This document shows positions 34,672-43,207 of a stretch of 64,000 nucleotides of DNA, piece by piece. Numbering within the stretch: the first letter of the stretch is position 1; every line of letters starts with the position of its first letter. Source of the DNA: Halobacillus kuroshimensis DSM 18393 (GTDB lineage Bacteria; Bacillota; Bacilli; Bacillales; Halobacillaceae). The notes beneath the pieces were generated by a model that searched no databases, had not been told where the DNA came from, and saw nothing but the letters and a program-made list of their open reading frames with translations. The position numbers were made by a program, and so were the translations under genes. The stretch lies in NCBI RefSeq assembly GCF_000425705.1, contig NZ_AUDY01000009.1, forward strand, positions 186,001 to 250,000, in the 5' to 3' direction.

Positions 34672-35695
34672 TACGAATAAAACCTATTTAGTTACCGGTG
34701 CAGCGGGATTCGTTGGCTATTACCTTTCTAAGCAATTGCTGGAGCAAGGCTGTAGAGTAATTGGCGTGGATAACATTAACGATTACTATGATGTTAACCT
34801 TAAACACACTCGTCTTGAGTCATTAGACCCTTTTGAAAAGTTTACGTTCATTAAAGAGGATATTTCTAATAAAGACGCATTAGAGAATATTTTCATAGAG
34901 CACAAACCGCAGATTGTAGTGAACTTAGCAGCCCAAGCAGGGGTACGGTATTCTATTGAAAATCCAGATGCTTATATCCAAAGTAATATGATTGGTTTCT
35001 ACAATATCTTAGAAGCCTGCCGTCATTATCCGGTCGATCACTTAGTGTATGCATCTTCGAGTTCTGTGTATGGTGCCAATAAGAAAGTGCCTTTTGAAGA
35101 ATCAGATTTTGTTGATAATCCTGTATCTCTATATGCATCAACGAAAAAGTCTAATGAACTAATGGCTCATACATACAGCCATTTGTATGATATACCTGCA
35201 ACAGGTCTTCGTTTCTTTACCGTTTACGGCCCTATGGGACGACCGGACATGGCTTATTTCGGCTTTACGGATAAATTCTTCGCCGGAGAACCAATTAAGA
35301 TTTTCAACAATGGCGACTTTGAAAATGATTTATATCGTGACTTCACCTATATTGACGATATCGTTATTGGTATTGAGCGTCTATTAAGCAATGAACCTGG
35401 TAAGGAAGAGGGAGCTCCACATAAAGTCTTCAACATTGGTAACAACAGCCCTGAAAAGTTAATGACGTTCATCCACTCTTTGGAAACTGCTTTAAGTAAT
35501 GCACTTGGTCAAAAGATAGAGTTTATTAAAGAATATGAACCTATAAAACCAGGTGATGTCCCAGCGACCTACGCATCAACCGAACAACTCCAAAAAGCTG
35601 TAGGTTTTAAGCCAGAGACTACCATCCAAGCTGGCTTGCAGCGATTCGCTGATTGGTATGTTAAATACTATGAAAAAAAGATAACGGTTAAGTAA
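34652..35695 (+). CDS. UDP-glucuronate 4-epimerase family protein
   Basis: A 347-aa extended SDR that probably interconverts UDP-glucuronate and UDP-galacturonate. The dinucleotide site is VTGAAGFVGYYLSKQL. Family signatures are AAQAGVRYSIENPDAYIQSN, SSSSVYG, YASTKKSNE (Y-x-x-x-K), RFFTVYGPMGRPDMA and DLYRDFTYIDDIV, as in LspL/Cap1J/GAE-like epimerases. ATG 34652 with AAAGGAG upstream is preferred over a longer in-frame ORF inside ugd. Coupling to ugd implies that UDP-GalA (or GlcA) is a building block of this EPS. Confidence 0.93.
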   Translation: MSYKPLDTNKTYLVTGAAGFVGYYLSKQLLEQGCRVIGVDNINDYYDVNLKHTRLESLDPFEKFTFIKEDISNKDALENIFIEHKPQIVVNLAAQAGVRYSIENPDAYIQSNMIGFYNILEACRHYPVDHLVYASSSSVYGANKKVPFEESDFVDNPVSLYASTKKSNELMAHTYSHLYDIPATGLRFFTVYGPMGRPDMAYFGFTDKFFAGEPIKIFNNGDFENDLYRDFTYIDDIVIGIERLLSNEPGKEEGAPHKVFNIGNNSPEKLMTFIHSLETALSNALGQKIEFIKEYEPIKPGDVPATYASTEQLQKAVGFKPETTIQAGLQRFADWYVKYYEKKITVK

Positions 35696-35701
35696 TGAAG
35701 T

Positions 35702-35734
35702 AATCCCCCTCATTTTGAATGAGGGGGATTTTTA
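35702..35734 (+). terminator. Rho-independent terminator closing the EPS locus
   Basis: A 12-bp perfect stem ATCCCCCTCATT / AATGAGGGGGAT with loop TTG, followed by TTTT. Confidence 0.94.
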
Positions 35735-35783
35735 TGACGCCCCAGGGCTTCTTCATTGAATAAAAAGGGACATATTTAAGTCG

Positions 35784-35812
35784 TTGTTTTAACACATGCG
35801 GTTATCTAAACT
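35784..35812 (+). promoter_or_regulatory. Candidate promoter of the first catabolic operon
   Basis: TTGTTT (35784-35789) and TAAACT (35807-35812) with exact 17-bp spacing, about 30 bp before the GAGGAGGT RBS. Both hexamers deviate from consensus, suggesting dependence on an activator. Confidence 0.35.
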
Positions 35813-35851
35813 TTCTTATAAGAGGAGTAACTATTATGAGGAGGTTTCAAT

Positions 35852-36868
35852 GTGGAAACGATAGAAGAACTCGAATCAGTCCTGTGTACGCCATCAGAAG
35901 CGTTAGTGGGAGATATAACGAAAATTGAGGGAGATGTGTTGATTTTAGGGGTAGGCGGAAAAATGGGACCGACGTTAGCGAAACTTGCTAAAAATGCAAT
36001 GGACCAGGCCCAAGTGCAGAAAAAGGTGATAGGAGTTTCCAGGTTTTCTAATGAAACATTGCAAGCAGAGCTGCATGAACATGGGATTGAGACCATCGCT
36101 GCGGATTTATTGAAAGAGGAAGAACTTCAGGCCTTACCTGAGACAGAAAATGTCATATATATGGCAGGGAACAAATTCGGGACCACTGGGAATGAACATT
36201 TCACGTGGGCGATGAATGCTTATTTACCTGGGAGAGTGGCGGAAAAGTTCAAGAATTCCAGGATCGTGTCTTTTTCTACGGGGAATGTGTACCCTCAGAC
36301 TTCGGTCGGTCATGGCGGGGCGTCGGAGGAGCATGCTGCGGGACCGGTCGGCGAGTATGGCCAATCCGCTCTGGGACGGGAGCGTGTGTTCACTCATTTT
36401 TCCCATAAATATGGAACACCTTTGTTACACCTGCGTCTGAATTATGCCATTGATCTGCGTTACGGTGTTTTATTGGAAGTCGCAAAGGCGGTGAATGAAG
36501 GCACTCCAATCGATTTAAATATGGGCCATGTGAATGTCATTTGGCAGGGGGATGCGAACGAGGCAGCTATTCGTTCCCTTTTACATTGTGATTCTCCTCC
36601 CGTCACCTTGAATCTTACGGGGCCGGAGACACTATCTGTCCGTTGGCTCGCGGAGAGACTTGGTGAGAAGCTCCACAGACACCCGGTTTTTGTTGGAGAG
36701 GAGCAGGAAACGGCCCTGTTGAGCAATGCTTCTCGAGCTCATGAGATTTTCGGATACCCGAACATCGGCATCCGTCAAATGCTGGATTGGACAGCAGATT
36801 GGGTGAAAGGACAGGGGCAGATGCTGGATAAACCGACTCACTTTCAAGAACGAAAGGGGCAATACTAA
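35852..36868 (+). CDS. NAD-dependent epimerase/dehydratase-like protein lacking the catalytic Lys
   Basis: A 338-aa SDR-fold protein. The nucleotide motif is GVGGKMG (residues 33-39). The position equivalent to Y-x-x-x-K reads Y169-G-Q-S-A173, so the catalytic Lys is Ala, while the upstream SFSTGNVYP strand is conserved. It may thus be a divergent or noncatalytic SDR. The start is GTG 35852 behind GAGGAGG; the overlapping ATG (35850) is out of frame and stops at once. Its stop shares a base with the aldolase start, and the lyase gene follows in the same way, so it works in the same sugar pathway. Function unassigned. Confidence 0.82.
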   Translation: METIEELESVLCTPSEALVGDITKIEGDVLILGVGGKMGPTLAKLAKNAMDQAQVQKKVIGVSRFSNETLQAELHEHGIETIAADLLKEEELQALPETENVIYMAGNKFGTTGNEHFTWAMNAYLPGRVAEKFKNSRIVSFSTGNVYPQTSVGHGGASEEHAAGPVGEYGQSALGRERVFTHFSHKYGTPLLHLRLNYAIDLRYGVLLEVAKAVNEGTPIDLNMGHVNVIWQGDANEAAIRSLLHCDSPPVTLNLTGPETLSVRWLAERLGEKLHRHPVFVGEEQETALLSNASRAHEIFGYPNIGIRQMLDWTADWVKGQGQMLDKPTHFQERKGQY

Positions 36869-37929
36869 TGGAGCAGACCTTATCATCCTCCATTCGTACG
36901 TTGCTGCATGAAGGGACGGTCATCCCGGCCCACCCGCTTGCTTTGCGCAAGGATCGTACGCTGGACGAAGAAAGACAGCGGGCTTTGACGAATTATTATA
37001 TCTCATGCGGGGCAGGTGGAGTCGCGGTCGGTGTTCATACGACTCAATTCGAAATCAGGGACGAAAGCATTGATTTGTACGAAACGGTGCTGCGGTTGGC
37101 CGTTGAAGAAATCGACCAAGCAAATTTGTCCCGCTCGTTCATTAAAGTGGCAGGCGTTGTAGGAGAGGTGGAACAAGCACGGGAGGAAGCGGAAACAGCT
37201 AAAGGTTTGGGGTATGACCTTGCGCTTGTAAGCATGGGAGGGCTTTCCCATTTAAATGAAGAAGAGCATTTAGAAAGAGTCAAGGCCGTTGCAGAAATCA
37301 TGCCGGTCTTTGGTTTTTACCTGCAGCCCGCCGTCGGTGGACGTGTCTTCTCTTATAAATTCTGGTGTGCTTTTGCCGATATTCCGGGGGTGTGTGCCAT
37401 TAAACTTGCTCCCTTTGACCGATATCAAACCATTGATGTAGTAAGGGCCGTGTGCCATTCGAAAAGAAGGGATGACATTGCTTTGTACACAGGGAATGAT
37501 GACCATATTGTGGATGATCTTCTGACGACTTTTCGATTTTCAGTCGATGGAAAAGTGGTAGCAAAATCGATTGTCGGCGGGCTGCTTGGGCAGTGGGCGG
37601 TGTGGACCTCTAAAGCGGTCACGCTGCTTGAGCAAGCAAAAGAAGCGAAACAGCAAGGGCTCGTTCCTGCTGAGTTGTTAACGGCAGGTGTGGAACTGAC
37701 GGATGCGAATGCAGCTATTTTTGATGCGGCGAATGGCTTCAAAGGAAGTATCGCAGGGATCAATGAAATTTTGAGGCGTCAAGGCTTATTGCGGGAACGC
37801 ATTTGTCTGATGGAACACGAGCAGCTCAGTCCGGGGCAGGAAAAAGAAATTGATCGGATTTATGAAAACTACCCACATTTACATGATGATGCATTTGTAA
37901 GAAATCACATTCAATCAGGGGTTTTATAA
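36868..37929 (+). CDS. DapA-family (DHDPS/NAL superfamily) aldolase
   Basis: A 353-aa class I aldolase-like TIM barrel of the dihydrodipicolinate synthase family. The Schiff-base Lys is visible as K179 in GVCAIKLAPF and the conserved Tyr as Y151 in FGFYLQPAVGG. It is longer than the usual 290-300 aa, with a C-terminal helical extension. Coupled by 1-bp overlaps to the SDR before it and the lyase after it, it more likely cleaves or dehydrates a 2-keto-3-deoxy sugar acid or related product than makes dihydrodipicolinate. Substrate is inferred from context. Confidence 0.83.
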   Translation: MEQTLSSSIRTLLHEGTVIPAHPLALRKDRTLDEERQRALTNYYISCGAGGVAVGVHTTQFEIRDESIDLYETVLRLAVEEIDQANLSRSFIKVAGVVGEVEQAREEAETAKGLGYDLALVSMGGLSHLNEEEHLERVKAVAEIMPVFGFYLQPAVGGRVFSYKFWCAFADIPGVCAIKLAPFDRYQTIDVVRAVCHSKRRDDIALYTGNDDHIVDDLLTTFRFSVDGKVVAKSIVGGLLGQWAVWTSKAVTLLEQAKEAKQQGLVPAELLTAGVELTDANAAIFDAANGFKGSIAGINEILRRQGLLRERICLMEHEQLSPGQEKEIDRIYENYPHLHDDAFVRNHIQSGVL

Positions 37930-39986
37930 TGCCGACAGATGAAAAACGAAACCATCCATCCACAGATGTACGACGATTTTTTTATTCGCGTGAAGACCGC
38001 AATGAAATCAGGGATCTGACTCTCCAATACTGGAAAGGAGAAGCAGATGAAGTAATCGAACGGGCTCGTCTTGCCAGTGAAAACACGTTTGTATTTACTC
38101 ACCGTTGGGACATGGAGCGCTGTGAAACACCGGTCACTTTCCCGAATGAAATCGATTGGACGTTCCAGTTTCAGGATGATTTTGAGTGGACGGTGAACTT
38201 GAACCGCGCGCGCTTCATGGCAGAACTCGGGCAGGCCTACTGGTTAACCGGAGAGGAGGGCTTTGCGAGTCATTACATCCGGCTGATGAAAGACTGGATC
38301 CGTCAGAACCCATTGACAGAAGAAGAAATACTCGAAAGTCGGCCCCGTCATTATAATGTCAAGGATACTTGGAGGAAGCTCGATAGCGGCATCCGGATCT
38401 GTAACTGGATCAAAGGGTATTTCTGTGTCAGGGAGTCTGAGGAGTGGGGGGGAGCGCAAGAAAAGCTGTTTGAGGAGGCGCTTGCTCTTCATGGGAAATA
38501 TTTGAGTATCGCCTATACGGCTCATGATCAACAGAGCAACTGGGGATTTTTAGAGACGAATGGCTTGTTTCAAATCGCTTTGTTATTTCCACAGCTAGAA
38601 GGTTCAGATCAATGGATGCAGCTGGCTGTGGAGAGAATGGCTGCGATGTGTCATCTTCAAGTTTTTGAAGATGGGATGCACAATGAACAAAGTCCGATGT
38701 ATCATCATGAAGTCCTGCACTGTTTATTTGAAACGGTCCTGTTGGCCGGAAAGAATCAACGGTCCATTCCGGACATCATGGAGGATGCGTTGAACCGAAT
38801 GTTCACAGCTTCGCTTTCTTTTGTGAAGCCGAGTGGTTATCAGCCGATGACGAGTGACAGTGATCATACGGACATCAGAGATGTTTTGAGCCGCGGTTCC
38901 CTGTTGTATGAAAGGGTGGATTTAAAGCATCAGGGGTATGATGTCCTGGATTATGAAGGCATTTGGTATTACGGGAAAAAAGGCTTTGATGTGTATGAGA
39001 GACTGGAAGCAGCTGAACCCGATTTCCAGTCGACCCATCTGGAGCAAAGTGGATACAGTATCATGCGGAGCGGATGGTCTCCGGACAACCATTACCTCCT
39101 TTTTGATGGTGGTCATATGGACATTATCAGAGCCCACGGCCACGATGATTTTCTCCATTTCGATTTAATTGTTCATGGATTGGATATGATCATTGATCCA
39201 GGGCGGTACACGTACAAGGAGGATGAATATCGGCAGTATTTCAAGGAGTCTTTCCAGCACAACACGTGCAGTGTGGATGGACGCTCGATTTCCACTTATC
39301 TAGATTCATGGCACTGGGAAGATGTCGCCCAGCCTGTGGACAGCTTTTGGAGAGGGAATAAGGAATTCGATTACGTCCAGAGTGGTCACAATGGATATTT
39401 GAGGCTCGAAGACCCTGTTCAGGTCAAGCGGCAGATACTGTTCGTCAAGCCTCATTATTGGGTGCTGGTCGATACGTTCAAGTCCAAGCATGTCCATGAA
39501 TTTGCACAGCACTTCCATTTCGCTGAACATACCAGCCTTCACTATGACTCTTCCAAACGTAGGATTCAAATCCATGGGGGAGAGGGAGGGCATTTGGACA
39601 TGACCTATCTTCAGGGTGTCTCGATGACTCAAGAAGACTGCTGGATTTCCAGAGACTACAACCAAAAATCGAAGTCTATGAAAATGGTGAATCGGCAGAA
39701 AGGGAGCGGACAGACGACGTTCGCAGCCATCCTGAACCCCTATCGTGATGAGGAAAACCCAGACATGGAGATCCTTGAATTGGACGTTTATAACACTCGT
39801 TCAGAGAAGATGTCGAAGGATGAGGTGACAGCCTTTGAAGTAAAAAGGGGAGAAGAAAGCGAGGTCCTGTTATTCTCCCATGATGGGCCGAAGAGCTTTC
39901 AATTTGCCGGTACACAAATGACTGGAGATGTGCTCTTGGTTAAGCGCAGTAGTGATGCCGAGGATCAATTGATCGTTAAAGTCTAG
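37929..39986 (+). CDS. Cytoplasmic heparinase II/III-family oligosaccharide lyase
   Basis: A 685-aa protein with an N-terminal alpha/alpha toroid (to about 340) and a C-terminal heparinase II/III-like beta domain (about 365-600). Catalytic-type features are N204 in QQSNWGF, Y258 and H259/H260 in QSPMYHHEV, and H residues in RAHGHDDFLHFD and FQHNTCSVDG. There is no signal peptide, so it should act on imported oligosaccharides, cleaving uronic-acid linkages by beta-elimination. Known families of this fold act on alginate, heparin/heparan and related polymers. Exact specificity cannot be called. Third gene of a tightly coupled operon. Confidence 0.88.
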   Translation: MPTDEKRNHPSTDVRRFFYSREDRNEIRDLTLQYWKGEADEVIERARLASENTFVFTHRWDMERCETPVTFPNEIDWTFQFQDDFEWTVNLNRARFMAELGQAYWLTGEEGFASHYIRLMKDWIRQNPLTEEEILESRPRHYNVKDTWRKLDSGIRICNWIKGYFCVRESEEWGGAQEKLFEEALALHGKYLSIAYTAHDQQSNWGFLETNGLFQIALLFPQLEGSDQWMQLAVERMAAMCHLQVFEDGMHNEQSPMYHHEVLHCLFETVLLAGKNQRSIPDIMEDALNRMFTASLSFVKPSGYQPMTSDSDHTDIRDVLSRGSLLYERVDLKHQGYDVLDYEGIWYYGKKGFDVYERLEAAEPDFQSTHLEQSGYSIMRSGWSPDNHYLLFDGGHMDIIRAHGHDDFLHFDLIVHGLDMIIDPGRYTYKEDEYRQYFKESFQHNTCSVDGRSISTYLDSWHWEDVAQPVDSFWRGNKEFDYVQSGHNGYLRLEDPVQVKRQILFVKPHYWVLVDTFKSKHVHEFAQHFHFAEHTSLHYDSSKRRIQIHGGEGGHLDMTYLQGVSMTQEDCWISRDYNQKSKSMKMVNRQKGSGQTTFAAILNPYRDEENPDMEILELDVYNTRSEKMSKDEVTAFEVKRGEESEVLLFSHDGPKSFQFAGTQMTGDVLLVKRSSDAEDQLIVKV

Positions 39987-40028
39987 AAAACTTCTCTTCT
40001 TTACGTTCTTATAAAAAGGAATCCTTTC

Positions 40029-40097
40029 GCCTCCTGCAGGGTTTCGTGTAAACTTTCAGGAACTTGCAGATCATCTACATCTTTACCACAGGAGGCG
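40029..40097. repeat. Inverted repeat in a convergent intergenic region
   Basis: CGCCTCCTG (40029-40037) and CAGGAGGCG (40089-40097) are perfect inverse copies 51 nt apart, between the lyase gene and the convergent response regulator gene. No T run follows. It may act as a weak transcriptional barrier; function unclear. Confidence 0.35.
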
Positions 40098-40172
40098 TTT
40101 CATTTCCGGACCGCTTGAGGGGTAGCTGAACGGTTTGAAAAGCTTGGATTTTCCCGCTGCGAAACAGGATTT

Positions 40173-41228
40173 TCAACTGATTCCTTTTCTTTTTCTGTAT
40201 TGGGTCGGTGTCATTCCCAACTGTTTTTTGAAAGTCTTCGTGAAGTGAGGATAGTCGCTATAACCTAGATCTTCAGCGATTTCATAGGTTTTATATAAAG
40301 GATTATTGAGCAGTTCTTTTGCTTTCTCTATTTTTAAATTCGTCAGGTACTGCTTGAAGCTCACACCGACTTCTGATTTGAATTCCATACTGAAATACGA
40401 GGAAGACATATGGATCGTATCCGCCACTTCACTTAACGTGAGGTTCTTTTCTGTGAAATTCGCTTCAATATATCGAACAGCCGTCCGAATGCTGTTTCGA
40501 TGGCCGATGTTCCGGAAGGATTTGATTTCCTCTAGAACAGCGTGGCACAAACGATTCAGTTCGGCCGTCATTTCTATCCTTTCCCGTGAAAAATCGACAT
40601 CAGTGAACAACGGATGAGAATGAAAAGGTGAATGATGAACCTCCAGTTCCCCCTGTAAGTACACCGTTAAATCTGAGTACATCCCCCGCATCACGTCTGG
40701 ATGGACCTGTAAGTGATTCAACTTCTCTGATAGCTCCTCTGTTGCCTGGAAGACTTGATCCTCCTCCAGCAACCAAAGGTGTTCACCAAGACTTTCTGCG
40801 TACGATTTGATCATAAGCAAGCATTCGCTTCGCTGTTTGGAAGACGTGTGATCATTTTCCAGCTGCCGGTAAACCTTCCTTAACGAAGATAAAAATTGAT
40901 CCGGCTTGATCGGTTTAAGCAGGAAATCGACCACCCCATAACGAATCGCTGTCTGCGCATATTCGAATTCGTCATATCCGGAGATGATGATGAATTTCGT
41001 ATGCGGGTTTCTTTCCTTCACCTTTTTGATAAAATTCAACCCATTCATCTTCGGCATACGAATATCCGTAATAACCAGGTCTGGATTGGCTTCCTCCTGC
41101 AATTGCAGCGCTTCGCACCCATCCTTCGCTTCTCCAACGATTTCAAATCCTGTGTCATTCGCACGGATCAACGCAGCGATGCTTCTTTTAATCAACTTCT
41201 CATCATCTACAGTAATCGCTTGATACAT
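40173..41228 (-). CDS. YesN-type response regulator with AraC HTH output
   Basis: A response regulator of about 351 aa. The receiver domain begins YQAITVDDEKLIKRS with the phospho-acceptor Asp in LVITDIRMPKMNG and a conserved Lys in LLKPIKPDQF. A central linker leads to two AraC-type HTH motifs at the C-terminus (LSEVADTIHMSSSYFSMEFK and AEDLGYSDYPHFTKTFKK). ATG 41228 is preferred over a TTG two codons upstream because GGAGG is 7 bp away. It is transcribed right after the sensor kinase gene and likely activates the adjacent transport and catabolic genes in response to an extracellular sugar. Confidence 0.93.
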   Translation of the reverse strand: MYQAITVDDEKLIKRSIAALIRANDTGFEIVGEAKDGCEALQLQEEANPDLVITDIRMPKMNGLNFIKKVKERNPHTKFIIISGYDEFEYAQTAIRYGVVDFLLKPIKPDQFLSSLRKVYRQLENDHTSSKQRSECLLMIKSYAESLGEHLWLLEEDQVFQATEELSEKLNHLQVHPDVMRGMYSDLTVYLQGELEVHHSPFHSHPLFTDVDFSRERIEMTAELNRLCHAVLEEIKSFRNIGHRNSIRTAVRYIEANFTEKNLTLSEVADTIHMSSSYFSMEFKSEVGVSFKQYLTNLKIEKAKELLNNPLYKTYEIAEDLGYSDYPHFTKTFKKQLGMTPTQYRKRKGIS

Positions 41229-41230
41229 GG

Positions 41231-43060
41231 TCAAGCCTCCTTCTTCGTTTCATGAGTCAGATAGGGCAGGGTGATGACGATAACCGTCCCTTTCTCATTG
41301 GATCGCTCAATAGTTAAACCATACGGTTGTCCAAACGTCGCGTGCAGACGTCTGTGGACATTATTCATACCGATTCTCTTCGTCGTCTTCTTCTCATCCA
41401 AGGTTTCATTGGTAAGGAAAGCCTGATTGTAGGTGTCTTTCGTTGACCGGTCCATTCCACTCCCATGATCTACAATATACAAGGAGTAACCGTGTTCATT
41501 TCTTTTCCCGTAAATGCCAATGAAAGAGGGAGCTGATCCGTGATCTTCATACCCATGGATGAAAGCATTCTCCACAATTGGCTGTAAAGTGATGCGTGCA
41601 GCCAGGACCTCTTTCATGTCCTCCTCTTTGAAATCATACACGACGTTTAAGTCTTCGAAGCGCTCTTGTTGAATATCAAGATACGACTGAATCTGCTGGA
41701 TTTCCTCCTTCAGGGTGACGACTTTCTTGGAATTGCTGACATTATATCTGAACATGTCTGCTAAAGAGGTCGTCATCCGACTGATCATCCACTGATTTTC
41801 AATAATGGCATGGGAGTTGATGAGTTCAAGTGTGTTGTAAAGAAAGTGCGGGTTGATCTGTGATTGCATCGCTCTCAGCTCCGATTCCCTGTTTTTGATT
41901 TCCAGTTCCTTTTCCTTCAACTTCGAGTGGTGGACCTCTTCAATCAGTCGATTAAGCTCGTCTGTCATGTTGTAAAAGCTGTCATACAGGTCACTGACTT
42001 CGTCATTACGATAAAAACGGAGAGGTTTGATTTTATTAAATTTCAATCGCCCGGATTGCGCTTTTTTCATAAGCTTCTGCAGGTTGATCAATGAATAGGT
42101 CAAAGAGAAGGAGAAGCCTCCGACAAACAGTAAGGCTACACCGATGAGCGCAAGGCCGATCCATATGGTAAGGTTCCTGAAACTCATCAAATTGGTCATG
42201 ACAGCCTGCATCGGGACATTGGCAATCATCGTCCAGTTGGACTGATCGGATCGATTCATGACCATGAGGGTCCGTTTGTCTTCGATTTGGTTGATCAGGA
42301 AATTCTGGCTTTCCGTCTGATTCTCTTCATAATCAAAGGTTTGGTTAAGTTCTGTCTGATCAGGATGGAAAATGATTTTATGATTTTCATTGACAATCCA
42401 GACACGGTTGAAGTGGCTTTCGGTGACTTCATTGATAATGTTATCGATTTGATTGAGGCGCAGATTGATGATGAGTAAACCGGAAGTCTCGAAGGTTTGA
42501 ACATCGTAGACTTTGCGGACGACGGTTAATACAGGTGTATCATGGATGAAGTCGATATTCATGATCTGATAAGCGTCCAACTGTTCGGTTTGTTCCAGAA
42601 GTTCCTGATTTCTATTTCGGATCCGGTCCATATTCAGGAAGTGATTGACTTGGCTGTAATTGTTGATCTGCATTCCGAATTTGTTGATGAGGGAAATACC
42701 AAAAATATCCGACCTTCCTTCTAAAATACTGGAAAAGGCCTCTTCTTTAATGTCCTTATCCAATGTAAACCGTTCATAACGGCTGGTGGAACCGGGGGAT
42801 AAATCCAAGTATCTTTGAATTGGTGACATGGAAACGATTGGTGCGGTGGACTGTTCTAAGTCATTCAAGTAAAAGTCCAAGTATTCATTCGTTTGAGCCA
42901 GAAGGTGCTGGCTGTTTTGGACCGCGTTATTTTCAATCGTTTTCGTTGATTTTCCATACCAGAAGAAACCGAGGATCAGCAGGGGAATACATACAAACAC
43001 AAGAATGATCATAAAAAGCTTCGTGTGAATCGAGTTCTTTTTCAACAGTGAAAAATTCAT
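41231..43060 (-). CDS. YesM-type sensor histidine kinase
   Basis: A 609-aa membrane sensor kinase. TM1 (about 15-37) and TM2 (about 290-315) flank a large extracellular sensor (Cache-like position). HAMP-like and coiled segments follow, then the His_kinase motif QINPHFLYNTLE (phosphorylated His) and the ATPase motif HGSGMDRS with GIGM-like RIGMNNVHRRL. AGGAGGTG precedes the ATG. It is divergent from the ABC importer genes and directly upstream of its response regulator. Such pairs typically control adjacent oligosaccharide uptake operons; the ligand is unknown. Confidence 0.93.
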   Translation of the reverse strand: MNFSLLKKNSIHTKLFMIILVFVCIPLLILGFFWYGKSTKTIENNAVQNSQHLLAQTNEYLDFYLNDLEQSTAPIVSMSPIQRYLDLSPGSTSRYERFTLDKDIKEEAFSSILEGRSDIFGISLINKFGMQINNYSQVNHFLNMDRIRNRNQELLEQTEQLDAYQIMNIDFIHDTPVLTVVRKVYDVQTFETSGLLIINLRLNQIDNIINEVTESHFNRVWIVNENHKIIFHPDQTELNQTFDYEENQTESQNFLINQIEDKRTLMVMNRSDQSNWTMIANVPMQAVMTNLMSFRNLTIWIGLALIGVALLFVGGFSFSLTYSLINLQKLMKKAQSGRLKFNKIKPLRFYRNDEVSDLYDSFYNMTDELNRLIEEVHHSKLKEKELEIKNRESELRAMQSQINPHFLYNTLELINSHAIIENQWMISRMTTSLADMFRYNVSNSKKVVTLKEEIQQIQSYLDIQQERFEDLNVVYDFKEEDMKEVLAARITLQPIVENAFIHGYEDHGSAPSFIGIYGKRNEHGYSLYIVDHGSGMDRSTKDTYNQAFLTNETLDEKKTTKRIGMNNVHRRLHATFGQPYGLTIERSNEKGTVIVITLPYLTHETKKEA

Positions 43061-43172
43061 GCTTCACCTCCTCCTGGTTAATATTCTGAATATTTATAAT
43101 TTTATTGAAAAAAACACAAACTTTCAAATGGAATGACATTTTTATTTTTTATCAATCGCTTTAGAATAGTGG

Positions 43173-43188
43173 TTGTAAGCGATAACAA
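43173..43188 (+). promoter_or_regulatory. Perfect-consensus cre site (CcpA)
   Basis: TTGTAAGCGATAACAA matches WTGNAARCGNWWWCAW at all 16 positions. It lies 20 bp before the importer start codon's RBS region, just downstream of a -10-like TAGAAT (43162-43167). That position should give carbon catabolite repression of the importer operon. Confidence 0.8.
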
Positions 43189-43207
43189 GAGTAAAGGGGG
43201 AAACAAG

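Noticed and set aside
36868-37929. Lysine-biosynthesis DHDPS (dapA)
   Set aside because: Longer than DapA and embedded in a sugar lyase operon; a catabolic member of the superfamily fits better.
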